In this document: piece by piece, positions 24,902 through 33,813 of the stretch
Layout: each line of letters begins with the position of its first letter
Position numbering within the stretch: the stretch's first letter is position 1
NCBI RefSeq assembly: GCF_003252795.1
Contig: NZ_QEPQ01000004.1
Coordinates: 1-64,000, forward strand
Reading direction: 5' to 3'
Length of the DNA: 64,000 bases
Origin: Haemophilus parainfluenzae
GTDB taxonomy: Bacteria; Pseudomonadota; Gammaproteobacteria; Enterobacterales; Pasteurellaceae
Program-made: the position numbers and the translations under genes
The notes under the pieces: generated by a model
What the model saw: only the letters and a program-made list of their open reading frames with translations
Told to the model about the DNA's origin: nothing
The model's database searches: none

Positions 24902-25778
24902 GGTTTGTTCCTTTTGCGCGCTGTTTATACACGCCATCAAAAATAATCAGGCTCATCGCCAATACTAAACAAATGAATAACGGATAGCTGTTCGCATCCA
25001 TTTTCTCTCCAATTAAAAATGAAATAATTACCATCAAAATGGTTTCAACATAGCCTAAAAGGCCAAGTAAATTCATCGGCAGCATATTGCTGGCAATCAC
25101 GTAAGCAATCAATGCAGAGCCACTAATGAGCCCGAGCAATACCAATAACCCCCAAATATTAGGATTCGATTCCTGCACGGTGGCAAAATCGGTTTGAAGG
25201 GCAAAGTAAACGCTAACTGGCAATAATGCGATCATTTCTAAGCAAAAAGCACCAAGATCGGTATTTTTTAAGGCTTTTCGTATCGAGAAGTAGGTGGTGT
25301 AACCCACACAGATAACAATGGCCTCCCAAGATAATCCGCCTTTTAAAACGATGTTAGAAATCACTCCGATTGCTGCAATTAACACCGCAATGAATTTCAA
25401 TGTTGAAATTCGCTCTTTAAAAATGATCCGTCCCGCAGCCACCATCACAATTGGCAATAATAAATAACCGAAAGAAACACTTAAGGAGCTACCATTATTG
25501 GGGGCCCACAAAAAGAGCCACATTTGATACCCCATTAATGCGCCACAAATAATATAGGAAAGGGCAAAGAGCGGTTGTTTTTTAATGCGTTTTAAATGCT
25601 CTGCCAATGCCTGCTTTTGTTTAAACATGATGACGGAAAGGGCAACGAAAGGGAATGTAAACAGCATTCGATAGCCGAAAATATCCGTGCCACTGAGCGG
25701 TTTCAGTAACGTGGAAAAATAATACATATAGCCAAATAAAAGCGAGGCTAAAAGTGAAATAAGTATGCCTCTTAACAT
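24891..25778 (-). CDS. rarD: RarD-type EamA transporter
   Basis: A 295-residue polytopic inner-membrane protein of the drug/metabolite transporter superfamily with about ten hydrophobic segments. The opening [27 protein letters not shown] and [27 protein letters not shown] are characteristic of RarD. The name comes from a chloramphenicol-sensitivity phenotype; the physiological substrate is unknown. It overlaps glpE by 11 bp. Confidence 0.85.
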   Translation of the reverse strand: MLRGILISLLASLLFGYMYYFSTLLKPLSGTDIFGYRMLFTFPFVALSVIMFKQKQALAEHLKRIKKQPLFALSYIICGALMGYQMWLFLWAPNNGSSLSVSFGYLLLPIVMVAAGRIIFKERISTLKFIAVLIAAIGVISNIVLKGGLSWEAIVICVGYTTYFSIRKALKNTDLGAFCLEMIALLPVSVYFALQTDFATVQESNPNIWGLLVLLGLISGSALIAYVIASNMLPMNLLGLLGYVETILMVIISFLIGEKMDANSYPLFICLVLAMSLIIFDGVYKQRAKGTNHVV

Positions 25779-25810
25779 AATAAATCCTTAGGTTAATTCT
25801 GCTTATTATT

Positions 25811-26689
25811 TTAGTCTAACATCTCCCAAAATGCACGAATTAGGGGATTCGCTAAATTTCTTTTTTGCACACAAACACCTAAATCAAACGCCTCAACGGG
25901 ATTATCTAAATTTAACCGAGACACGTCTTTTGACATAGGATTATTATCAATCACCACATCCGGTAACATCGCTAATCCAAAACCAAGCGCCACCATTGGC
26001 ACAATACCTTCGTGCCCCGCCACTGTGGCATAAATTTTGGGATGTTTAATGTGTTTGCTACGTAGCCATTGTTCAATACGCTGGCGTGCCATTCCATCTA
26101 ACGGCAAAATAAAAGGCATCTGTTGCCAGTTGATAGGGTCTTCCTGTAATAATTGTGTCGCTAAACAAGCGACTCGTGGTGCAATTAATGAAAGGGAAAT
26201 GTCATCAATCTTATAAAATTCCAATCCCGTCGGTAGATTATTGGGTTTCCCCGCCAAGGCAAGATCCACTTGTTCTGATTGAATAAATTGCACCGCAGAA
26301 GCTGGGTCACCAGTCGTCAGTTGAATTTCAACTTTCGGATAACGAGAACGAAATTTGGCTAACACCTGTGGCAAGTGGCTATATGAAGCTGTTACCGAAC
26401 AAAATAAGCGCAACTCTCCGCTTAATTCCGCTGAATTATCTCGCAGCTGACGCTTAAACTCTTGCCAGTTTTGCCATTCTGCTTTCGCAAATTGCAGAAA
26501 TTTCTCGCCTTGTTCGGTTAAGCGCACTTGTCGATTATCACGAATAAATAAAGGTTGTTCTAATTCTTCTTCCATGCGTTGAATTTGGCGTGAGAGCGTA
26601 GAGGGTGACATATAATTTTGCGTAGCGGTTTTAGCAAAATTTTGTGTATCAGCAAGATGAAGAAATATTTGGAGGTCTTGAAAGTTCAT
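25811..26689 (-). CDS. ilvY: LysR-type activator of ilvC
   Basis: IlvY activates ilvC when acetolactate or acetohydroxybutyrate is present. The 292-residue protein has an N-terminal winged helix-turn-helix (residues 1-60, including NFAKTATQNYMSPSTLSRQI) and a periplasmic-binding-like effector domain. I chose the ATG at 26689, giving MNFQDLQIFLHLADT. The frame is open 17 codons further, but that would run through the operator. The divergent arrangement with ilvC and a LysR box between them supports the name. Confidence 0.9.
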   Translation of the reverse strand: MNFQDLQIFLHLADTQNFAKTATQNYMSPSTLSRQIQRMEEELEQPLFIRDNRQVRLTEQGEKFLQFAKAEWQNWQEFKRQLRDNSAELSGELRLFCSVTASYSHLPQVLAKFRSRYPKVEIQLTTGDPASAVQFIQSEQVDLALAGKPNNLPTGLEFYKIDDISLSLIAPRVACLATQLLQEDPINWQQMPFILPLDGMARQRIEQWLRSKHIKHPKIYATVAGHEGIVPMVALGFGLAMLPDVVIDNNPMSKDVSRLNLDNPVEAFDLGVCVQKRNLANPLIRAFWEMLD

Positions 26690-26713
26690 ATGTATCGTTA
26701 AAAGCAAATTACA

Positions 26714-26728
26714 TTGCAAAAATTGCAA
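26714..26728. promoter_or_regulatory. Candidate IlvY operator (LysR box)
   Basis: TTGCAAAAATTGCAA is a symmetric site containing the T-N11-A core typical of LysR regulators. Its centre lies about 64 bp upstream of the start expected from the ilvC -10 element, the classical LysR recognition position. It also sits 25 bp upstream of the ilvY start codon, which would allow autoregulation. Confidence 0.65.
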
Positions 26729-26750
26729 CACTAAGTGCAAATAATATCAC

Positions 26751-26778
26751 TTTACGCAACAACTAAAAACCTTATAAT
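26751..26778 (+). promoter_or_regulatory. ilvC promoter
   Basis: A perfect TATAAT -10 (26773-26778) is preceded after 16 bp by TTTACG (26751-26756), a weak -35 as expected for an activator-dependent promoter. The leader before ilvC would be about 67 nt. Confidence 0.6.
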
Positions 26779-26851
26779 CCACTTCACAACAAAAAACTAT
26801 ATTCAAACACAACCTCATACACATTAATCAACATCATAGAAAGGATGAAAA

Positions 26852-28333
26852 ATGGCTAACTATTTCAACACATTAAATTTACGTGAAAAATTAGATCAAT
26901 TAGGTCGTTGTCGTTTTATGGATCGCAGCGAATTTGCTGACGGTTGCAACTACTTAAAAGGCAAAAAAATCGTTATCGTAGGTTGTGGTGCGCAAGGTTT
27001 AAACCAAGGTTTAAATATGCGTGACTCTGGCTTAGACATTTCTTATGCATTACGTCCAGAAGCGATTGCAGAAAAACGTGCTTCATTCCAACGTGCAACT
27101 GAAAACGGCTTTAAAGTGGGTACTTACCAAGAATTAATTCCAACAGCAGACTTAGTGATCAACTTAACACCAGACAAACAACACTCTAAAGTGGTGGCTG
27201 ATGTAATGCCATTAATGAAAAAAGATTCAGCATTCGGTTACTCACACGGTTTCAACATTGTTGAAGTAGGTGAGCAAATCCGTGAAGACATCACTGTAGT
27301 GATGAGTGCACCAAAATGCCCAGGTACTGAAGTTCGCGAAGAATACAAACGTGGTTTCGGTGTGCCAACATTAATCGCAGTTCATCCAGCAAATGACCCA
27401 CGTGGTGAAGGTATGGCAATTGCGAAAGCATGGGCTGCAGCAACTGGTGGTGACCGTGCAGGCGTATTAGAATCTTCATTCGTTGCAGAAGTAAAATCTG
27501 ACTTAATGGGTGAACAAACCATTCTTTGCGGTATGTTACAAGCAGGTTCTATCGTATGTTACGACAAACTTGTTGCAGATGGTAAAGATCCAGCATACGC
27601 AGGCAAACTTATCCAATACGGTTGGGAAACCATTACTGAAGCATTAAAACAAGGCGGTATCACATTAATGATGGATCGCTTATCAAACAGCGCAAAATTA
27701 CGTGCATTTGAACTATCTGAGCAAATCAAAGAAAGCCTTGGTTTCTTATATTACAAACACATGGATGACATCATCAGCGGTCACTTCTCAGCAACCATGA
27801 TGGCAGACTGGGCGAACGGTGATAAAGACTTATTAGCATGGCGTGAAGCAACTGGCAAAACTGCCTTTGAAAATGCACCAAAAGCAGACGGCATCAAAAT
27901 TTCTGAACAAGAATACTTTGATAACGGCGTATTAATGGTAGCAATGGTGAAAGCGGGTGTTGAATTAGCCTTTGATGCAATGGTAGCAAGCGGTATCTAT
28001 GAAGAATCAGCTTACTATGAATCACTTCACGAATTACCGTTAATCGCTAACACTATCGCGCGTAAACGCTTATACGAAATGAACGTGGTAATTTCTGATA
28101 CTGCAGAATACGGTAACTACTTATTCTCTAACGTAGCAACCCCAATTCTTGCTAAAGAAATCATCCCAACCTTACAAAAAGGTGACTTAGGTGAACCAAC
28201 ACCAGCTGTCGCTATCGACAACATCACCTTACGCGATGTAAACGATGCAATCCGTAACCACCCGGTTGAATTAATCGGTCAAGAGTTACGTGGCTACATG
28301 ACAGATATGAAACGTATCGCAGTTGCGGGTTAA
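26852..28333 (+). CDS. ilvC: Ketol-acid reductoisomerase (class II)
   Basis: It catalyses the second common step of isoleucine and valine synthesis, a Mg2+-dependent alkyl shift and NADPH reduction. The 493-residue length is the long class II form found in enteric bacteria and Pasteurellaceae. The Rossmann motif [10 protein letters not shown] is near residue 45, and acidic metal ligands follow in [12 protein letters not shown] and later helices. Codon usage is strongly biased (TTA, GGT), suggesting high expression. It is regulated by divergent ilvY and ends with a strong terminator. Confidence 0.97.
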   Translation: MANYFNTLNLREKLDQLGRCRFMDRSEFADGCNYLKGKKIVIVGCGAQGLNQGLNMRDSGLDISYALRPEAIAEKRASFQRATENGFKVGTYQELIPTADLVINLTPDKQHSKVVADVMPLMKKDSAFGYSHGFNIVEVGEQIREDITVVMSAPKCPGTEVREEYKRGFGVPTLIAVHPANDPRGEGMAIAKAWAAATGGDRAGVLESSFVAEVKSDLMGEQTILCGMLQAGSIVCYDKLVADGKDPAYAGKLIQYGWETITEALKQGGITLMMDRLSNSAKLRAFELSEQIKESLGFLYYKHMDDIISGHFSATMMADWANGDKDLLAWREATGKTAFENAPKADGIKISEQEYFDNGVLMVAMVKAGVELAFDAMVASGIYEESAYYESLHELPLIANTIARKRLYEMNVVISDTAEYGNYLFSNVATPILAKEIIPTLQKGDLGEPTPAVAIDNITLRDVNDAIRNHPVELIGQELRGYMTDMKRIAVAG

Positions 28334-28355
28334 TACTTAAACCTATAAAATTTCG

Positions 28356-28381
28356 AGCCGATTTGCACAAACAAATCGGCT
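28356..28381 (+). terminator. Terminator after ilvC
   Basis: AGCCGATTTG pairs perfectly with CAAATCGGCT (10 bp, 6-nt loop), followed by TTTCTTATTTTT. Confidence 0.85.
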
Positions 28382-28433
28382 TTTCTTATTTTTAGTTAAT
28401 GTTTATAAAATTAATAATTTAGGTAGTATTTTT

Positions 28434-29126
28434 TTGAAAAAAATCTCAAAAACGAAAACATCTTTTTCATCAAACACTCCTCAGAAAAAAAGTCATAGGG
28501 GAACATATCGTCGTCCACGTGTACTTTCTATCGCGGAAAGTCAGGTTATTTTATTTAACAAACCATTTGATGTACTGACACAATTCACCGATGAAAACGG
28601 CCGAGCGACATTAAAAGATTTTATTACCATTCCTAATGTGTATGCGGCAGGGCGATTGGATCGTGATAGCGAAGGGTTACTGATTTTAACGAATAATGGT
28701 GAAGTGCAACATCATTTGGCAGATCCTAAGTTTAAAACAGAAAAAACGTATTTTGTGCAAGTGGAAGGTATTCCTGAAGAAACGGACTTAGACAAACTCC
28801 GCAAAGGCGTTGAATTGAAAGATGGAATGACAAAGCCGGCAAAAGTGCGGTTGATTTCAGAACCTGATTTTCTCTGGCCTCGCAATCCACCTATTCGTGA
28901 ACGTCAAAGTATTCCAACGAGCTGGTTGGAAATCAAAATTAGTGAAGGACGAAATCGACAAGTGCGTCGAATGACCGCACATATCGGCTTTCCGACATTG
29001 CGTCTCATCCGTTATCAAATGAGTCATTTAACGCTTGATGGATTAGGCAATGGTGAATATCGCCGTTTGAATGAAGAAGAAATGCGTGCGTTATTCAAAC
29101 AACTTCATTTAAATAACGCACGTTAA
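28434..29126 (+). CDS. rluE: 23S rRNA pseudouridine synthase RluE
   Basis: A RsuA-family pseudouridine synthase; RluE modifies U2457 of 23S rRNA in E. coli. The catalytic aspartate is in [13 protein letters not shown] near residue 82. KTYFVQVEG and [21 protein letters not shown] complete the family pattern. There is no S4 domain, as expected for RluE. The N-terminus is basic (Lys/Arg/Ser-rich, about 30 residues). No ATG is available before the conserved domain; the TTG at 28434 is the best start, with a weak AGG site upstream. It converges on the Lys/Ala-rich protein gene with only 2 bp between stops. Confidence 0.87.
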   Translation: MKKISKTKTSFSSNTPQKKSHRGTYRRPRVLSIAESQVILFNKPFDVLTQFTDENGRATLKDFITIPNVYAAGRLDRDSEGLLILTNNGEVQHHLADPKFKTEKTYFVQVEGIPEETDLDKLRKGVELKDGMTKPAKVRLISEPDFLWPRNPPIRERQSIPTSWLEIKISEGRNRQVRRMTAHIGFPTLRLIRYQMSHLTLDGLGNGEYRRLNEEEMRALFKQLHLNNAR

Positions 29127-29128
29127 GA

Positions 29129-29938
29129 TTAGAAACGTTGAGCGGGTTGTGCGTTTTCTACTTGCACGAAGAAACCTTTATCATTCAAGATAATGCTGTA
29201 ATCCGTAACATATTTAACGCTGTTGGTTTCCACGATCGCATTACAGCTGCGAATGCCTTGTTGTGGATAAGATTGCGTTTCACGGGCTTGCGAGATTTGT
29301 TTTACCGTCATTTGGGTGTTAGTGGCTGCACCTTGTTTTTTGAAGGCATCAGATAATACCGCAAAAACTTTTGAATCATTACATCTTGGTACGACGACGG
29401 ATTTTGTCACCATACTCGCTGTTTTTTGTGCGACAGTATCTACTTTCTTTTCAGTCACTTTTTCAACGGCTTTGGGTTCCGCTTTCTTCACTTCAGTTTT
29501 AACTGCGGGTGTTTTTTTAGCAATCACCTTTTCAGGTTTAGCTGATTCTTTAACGGCACTTTGTTTGCTTTTCGCTACCGTCTTTTTGTCTTTTAATGCA
29601 GTTTGTTTAGTTTTTTCTACTGGCTGTTTGCCTTTCGTTTTTGTTGGCTCGGCTTTAGCGGCTTTAGTTGTCGTTTTATTTTTTATTTTTTCTTTTTTCG
29701 TTACCGCTTTTTTCGCTTCGACAATTTTAGCTGGCTTTTTCGCTTCTGCTTTTTTGGCATCGCCTTGCTTTTTCGCTGTTTTAGCTACGGCTTTAGGCGT
29801 AGTGGCTTTCTTGGCTTCCACTTTTTTAACTGCCGTTTTCACTGACTTGGTTTGAGTTGATTTTGCCGTATGATTTGGCGATGCAGCAAAGGCCAAAGCA
29901 GGTAACAAGGCAAAAATCACTGCGAGTAATTTTTTCAT
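29129..29938 (-). CDS. Lys/Ala-rich exported protein of unknown function
   Basis: I do not recognise a named family. The 269-residue precursor has a clear signal peptide (MKKLLAVIFALLPALAFA, cut near 18/19). A long low-complexity segment (about 25-175) follows, built from Lys, Ala, Thr, Val and Glu, resembling histone-like or TolA-type linkers. A compact C-terminal domain (about 176-269) contains two cysteines (CNDSK, RSCNAIVETN) and a predicted beta pattern ending NDKGFFVQVENAQ. The layout suggests a periplasmic protein with a positively charged stalk and a small disulphide-bonded domain. It lies between gpmA and rluE, separated from gpmA by a USS-pair terminator, so it is probably its own transcript. 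Confidence 0.75.
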   Translation of the reverse strand: MKKLLAVIFALLPALAFAASPNHTAKSTQTKSVKTAVKKVEAKKATTPKAVAKTAKKQGDAKKAEAKKPAKIVEAKKAVTKKEKIKNKTTTKAAKAEPTKTKGKQPVEKTKQTALKDKKTVAKSKQSAVKESAKPEKVIAKKTPAVKTEVKKAEPKAVEKVTEKKVDTVAQKTASMVTKSVVVPRCNDSKVFAVLSDAFKKQGAATNTQMTVKQISQARETQSYPQQGIRSCNAIVETNSVKYVTDYSIILNDKGFFVQVENAQPAQRF

Positions 29939-29958
29939 CCGTTATTCTCCTTAAACAA

Positions 29959-29986
29959 AAAGTGCGGTCAACATTAACCGCACTTT
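29959..29986 (-). terminator. USS-pair terminator after gpmA
   Basis: Inverted USS at 29959-29968 and 29977-29986 form a 10-bp stem. On the minus strand TTTGTTTAAG follows. It separates gpmA from the Lys/Ala-rich protein gene downstream. Confidence 0.65.
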
Positions 29987-30002
29987 GAAATTATTTATAA
30001 AT

Positions 30003-30686
30003 TTAAAGATAGTAGTGTTCTACGTAGTTTAATTTATCATCAAGTTTTAACACTAACGGTTGACCCGTTGGGATTTCAAAATCCATGATTTCCGCATCAG
30101 AAATACCGATAATGTGTTTTGCTAATGCACGAAGTGAGTTACCGTGCGCCACCACTAAAACACGTTTACCAGAAAGCATTGCTGGAGCAATTTGATCTTC
30201 CCAGAATGGTAATGCACGTTCTAAGGTTAATTTTAAATTTTCTGCGTTTGGTACAACATCAGATGGGATGTTTGCATAACGACGGTCGTTATGAGCAGAG
30301 TTTGGATCTTTTGGATCTAAATCTGGAGGAGAAATATCGTAAGAACGACGCCAGATATGAACTTGTTCGTCACCGTATTGTTCTGCGGTTGCTTTTTTAT
30401 CTAAGCCTTGTAATGCACCGTAGTGACGCTCATTTAAACGCCAGTTTTTCACTTGAGGAATCCATAATTGGTGAGATTCTTCTAACACGATGTTACAGGT
30501 TTTGATTGCACGAGTTAAAACAGAAGTGAAGGCAATATCAAATTCATAGCCTTTCTCGAACAATTTTTTACCCGCAGCTTTTGCTTCTTCTACGCCGCGC
30601 TCGGTTAAATTCACATCACGCCAACCGGTGAATAAATTTTTTGCGTTCCACTCACTGAAACCGTGACGAATGAATACTAATTCCAT
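30003..30686 (-). CDS. gpmA: 2,3-bisphosphoglycerate-dependent phosphoglycerate mutase
   Basis: It interconverts 3- and 2-phosphoglycerate in glycolysis. The 227-residue protein has the phosphohistidine motif [10 protein letters not shown] (His8; the usual Glu after RHG is Phe here), [16 protein letters not shown] and the second catalytic His in [10 protein letters not shown]. An AGGAGATCC site precedes the ATG. It is monocistronic, divergent from envC. Confidence 0.96.
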   Translation of the reverse strand: MELVFIRHGFSEWNAKNLFTGWRDVNLTERGVEEAKAAGKKLFEKGYEFDIAFTSVLTRAIKTCNIVLEESHQLWIPQVKNWRLNERHYGALQGLDKKATAEQYGDEQVHIWRRSYDISPPDLDPKDPNSAHNDRRYANIPSDVVPNAENLKLTLERALPFWEDQIAPAMLSGKRVLVVAHGNSLRALAKHIIGISDAEIMDFEIPTGQPLVLKLDDKLNYVEHYYL

Positions 30687-30873
30687 AAGGATCTCCTAAG
30701 TATTAATAAAAAAATGAATGGCTCTTTTATAGCAAAAAATCGTTATGTTTAAAAGCAAAAAGGCGGTATTTACTGATCTTTCGCAAAAAAACGTCTGTAA
30801 ACTTTTAGCCACTCAAAAATAATGCTAGTATTTAAGCCTTATTCGTCCCTTAATTTCTCTCAAGTTTAGATGT

Positions 30874-32106
30874 ATGCAGCAAAGCAATCGTAGAAAAAAA
30901 ATCTTATCAAAACTGACCGCACTTTTGGCTTGCGGTCTGCTTGGCTTTTCATCTTTCGCGCAAGGCAACGATCTCAACCAAATTCAAAAACAAATTAAAC
31001 AACAAGAGTCGAAGATCGCCGAACAAAAACGCGCACAAGCTAAACTCCAAGCTAGTCTTAAAGACCAAGAAAGCAAAATTAATAGCGTTGTCGGTGAATT
31101 ACGTGAAACAGAATTAAGTTTGCAAGAAATCCGCAAACAAATGGCGGAAACCGAAAAACAAATCAAGCAATTAGAAAAGCAAGAACGCGTTCAAAAAGCG
31201 AAGCTCGCGCAGCAAGTAGATGCTATTTATCGTTCAGGGGTAAATCCTTCTACCTTAGAAAGAATGCTTTCGGAAGATGCGAAAAAAGCAGAACGCATGA
31301 AAGTGTATTATCAGCACTTAAATCAAGTTCGCATCGATATGATCAATAATCTGAAAGCGACACAAGAGAATTTAGCGAAACAACGCGAAGCGATTTCAGG
31401 CCAACAAAAAAATCATCGCGATCAGCTTTCTACGCAAAAGAAACAGCAGCAAGAATTACAAAAAGCGCAACAAGAACGTCAATCTACGTTAAATGAACTC
31501 AACAAAAACTTAACCAAAGATCAGAATAAGCTGGAAACGTTAAAAGCGAACGAAAATGCCCTTCGCCAAGAAATTCAACGTGCTGAACAAGCCGCTCGCC
31601 AACAAGAACAACGTGAGCGTGAAGCCCTTGCTCAGAAAAAACAAGAGGAAGAAAAACGTACCTCAAAACCTTATCAACCAACTGATCAAGAACGTAAGTT
31701 GATTAACAGTACCAGTGGTTTAGGTACGGCTGCACGTCAATATAGTCGCCCTGTTTCCGGCCCGACGTTGTATTCCTTTGGTTCAATCCAAGCGGGCGAA
31801 GTACGTTGGAAAGGCATGGTTATCGGCGCACCAACGGGTACAGCGGTAAAAGCCATTGCAAGTGGTCGTGTCATTCTCGCCGGCCATCTTAATGGCTATG
31901 GTTATATGGTGATTGTGAAACACGGCGACAGCGACTTGAGCTTATATGGTTTCAACCAAGCGGTATTTGTAAAACAAGGTCAGCTGGTGTCTGCGGGACA
32001 AACCATTGCACAAGTGGGTAATACGGGTGAGCTATCTAAACCGGCACTATACTTTGGTATCAGCCGTAAAGGGGTGCCTGTAAATCCAGCTGGGTGGATT
32101 AAATAA
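30874..32106 (+). CDS. envC: Murein hydrolase activator EnvC
   Basis: A periplasmic divisome factor that activates AmiA/AmiB amidases during septum splitting. The 410-residue precursor has a signal peptide (about 1-33, carrying a USS as LTAL), a long coiled coil rich in Gln, Lys and Glu (about 36-270) and a C-terminal LytM domain (about 290-410). The LytM zinc-site motifs are degenerate: YGFN replaces YGHL and LYFGI replaces LHFEI. This is expected for EnvC, which activates other enzymes rather than cutting peptidoglycan. Its stop overlaps the yibQ start by one base. Confidence 0.93.
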   Translation: MQQSNRRKKILSKLTALLACGLLGFSSFAQGNDLNQIQKQIKQQESKIAEQKRAQAKLQASLKDQESKINSVVGELRETELSLQEIRKQMAETEKQIKQLEKQERVQKAKLAQQVDAIYRSGVNPSTLERMLSEDAKKAERMKVYYQHLNQVRIDMINNLKATQENLAKQREAISGQQKNHRDQLSTQKKQQQELQKAQQERQSTLNELNKNLTKDQNKLETLKANENALRQEIQRAEQAARQQEQREREALAQKKQEEEKRTSKPYQPTDQERKLINSTSGLGTAARQYSRPVSGPTLYSFGSIQAGEVRWKGMVIGAPTGTAVKAIASGRVILAGHLNGYGYMVIVKHGDSDLSLYGFNQAVFVKQGQLVSAGQTIAQVGNTGELSKPALYFGISRKGVPVNPAGWIK

Positions 32107-32948
32107 TGGCGGCATTCTTTCAAAGTGCGGTCAGAAATACGATCATTTTTTCAACCGCACTTTTCTCTGCGTTTACTTTTGCACAAGGCAAACTGGCTAT
32201 TGTAATTGATGACATTGGCTATCATCCGAAAGAGGATGCTGAGGTTTTAGCCATGCCCAAAGAAATCTCCGTTGCGATCATTCCAGCAGCACCCTATGCA
32301 AAAATACGCAATCAAGAAGCGAAAGCACAAAATCACGATATTCTCATTCATATGCCGATGCAACCGGTCAGCAATATTAAAATTGAAGAAGGTGGTTTGA
32401 CTTTAGGCTTGTCTGAAGCGCAAGTGAATGAGCGAGTGAAAAAAGCGAAAGCTATTGTGCCCAATGCTATCGGAATGAATAATCATATGGGCAGTGCAGC
32501 CACAGCCGATGCAACATTAATGACCTATTTGATGACAGCACTTCGCGAGCAGCATTTATTCTTTTTAGATAGCCGTACTATCGGGAAATCAGTTGCGGGA
32601 AAAATAGCAAAAGAACAAGGCATACGTGTATTAGATCGCCATGTGTTTTTAGATGACAGTGATAATTTGGCAGATGTTCAACGCCAATTTCAAAGTGCAA
32701 TTCAATATGCGCGTAAACAAGGCACAGCCATTGCTATTGGACACCCTCGCCCAAATACTGTGGCTGTATTAAAAGCGGGAATAAAGAATTTACCCGATGA
32801 TATTCAATTAGTCGGCATGGGAAGCTTGTGGCGAAACGAAAAAATCTTGCCACCTAAACCATTTATCTTAATTTTTAATGATATTCCTGCGCCAACCTCA
32901 GTTGCGCCATTTGAACCAATCCCTTTATTAAGGGGGGTGCCGAGATAA
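32106..32948 (+). CDS. yibQ: Divergent polysaccharide deacetylase (YibQ family)
   Basis: A 280-residue exported protein of the divergent polysaccharide deacetylase (DUF610) family. After a signal peptide (about 1-27) it has KLAIVIDDIGYHPKED, EISVAIIPAAPYA, ILIHMPMQP, GMNNHMGSAAT and AIAIGHPRPNTV, matching the NodB-fold strands. In E. coli yibQ lies directly after envC, and the same order with a TAATG overlap is seen here. The activity and substrate are not established. It ends in a USS-pair terminator. Confidence 0.88.
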   Translation: MAAFFQSAVRNTIIFSTALFSAFTFAQGKLAIVIDDIGYHPKEDAEVLAMPKEISVAIIPAAPYAKIRNQEAKAQNHDILIHMPMQPVSNIKIEEGGLTLGLSEAQVNERVKKAKAIVPNAIGMNNHMGSAATADATLMTYLMTALREQHLFFLDSRTIGKSVAGKIAKEQGIRVLDRHVFLDDSDNLADVQRQFQSAIQYARKQGTAIAIGHPRPNTVAVLKAGIKNLPDDIQLVGMGSLWRNEKILPPKPFILIFNDIPAPTSVAPFEPIPLLRGVPR

Positions 32949-32952
32949 ATAA

Positions 32953-32980
32953 AAAGTGCGGTCAATTTTGACCGCACTTT
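32953..32980. terminator. USS-pair terminator between yibQ and narP
   Basis: Inverted USS form a 12-bp stem (32953-32964 with 32969-32980) followed by TTTTACG on the plus strand and preceded by an A-run. It serves the convergent genes. Confidence 0.75.
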
Positions 32981-32999
32981 TTTACGTTTTGAAACTTGC

Positions 33000-33629
33000 C
33001 TATCGACCATTTCGTTCAAAGAATAAGACAGTTGCCGCAACACGTGAATGCACGTTAAGTTTACGCAGTAAATTACGAATATGGACTTTAACTGTTTCTT
33101 CAGAAATGAAAAGCTGACCTGCAATTTGTTTGTTGGATAAACCTGTCGCGATTAAACGTAACACATCCATTTCACGATCAGTGAGTGAATCCATTGGATC
33201 AACAGTATGTTTACGTTCTAACAGTAAATTCTTGATCGAATCACTTAAAATCACTTCACCTTGTGCAATACGTTTAATTTGCTCAAGTAACACATCTGGC
33301 TCAGTATCTTTCAATAGATAGCCATCTGCCCCCGCATCGATGAGAGTGAAAATATCATTTTTCGCATCAGATACCGTCAAGATCAAAATTCGCGCATCAA
33401 CACCTTCTGCACGCAAGCCTTTGAGCGTATCTAAACCAGAAAGACCTTTCATATTAAGATCTAAAATGATTAAATCTGGGGATTCTTGAATCGCAATAGA
33501 AATACCTTCGGTACCGCTTCCTACATCAGCGACGACTTCAAAATTCTCTTCTAATTCAACTAATTGCTTGATACCACGACGCATTAATGGGTGGTCGTCG
33601 ATAATTAATACTTTTAATTTTTCTTGCAT
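33000..33629 (-). CDS. narP: Nitrate/nitrite response regulator NarP
   Basis: A two-component response regulator for anaerobic nitrate and nitrite respiration genes. The 209-residue protein has a receiver domain (about 5-120; acidic pocket LIIDDHP, phosphoacceptor Asp in LILDLNMKG, Lys in LLKDTEP). A LuxR-type helix-turn-helix follows (about 145-205; LTDREMDVLRLIATGLSNKQIA). I chose the ATG at 33629 because GGAG lies six bases upstream; a preceding in-frame ATG at 33641 would place that site inside the gene. No sensor kinase is adjacent; in Haemophilus NarQ is encoded elsewhere. Confidence 0.9.
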   Translation of the reverse strand: MQEKLKVLIIDDHPLMRRGIKQLVELEENFEVVADVGSGTEGISIAIQESPDLIILDLNMKGLSGLDTLKGLRAEGVDARILILTVSDAKNDIFTLIDAGADGYLLKDTEPDVLLEQIKRIAQGEVILSDSIKNLLLERKHTVDPMDSLTDREMDVLRLIATGLSNKQIAGQLFISEETVKVHIRNLLRKLNVHSRVAATVLFFERNGR

Positions 33630-33813
33630 AATATTCTCCAAGAGATAAGCAGGCGCACATTTTATCGCCCGAAGGCAAAAACGTCTACCGCCTTAGATTA
33701 TTTCTCAATAGATTTTCGGACGAGGGATTCTATCGGGATTTTGCTTATCTTCCAATGCATAATTTGCAGATAAATGAGTTTTATCCCAAACAATGCTTGT
33801 TTTGATTTAGCTA

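Noticed and set aside
29316-29855. A 179-codon open frame on the plus strand opposite the Lys/Ala-rich protein gene
   Set aside because: It is the mirror of a Lys/Ala-rich coding sequence, giving Phe/Ala/Val-rich nonsense with no ribosome binding site. The minus-strand gene has a signal peptide and its own spacing.
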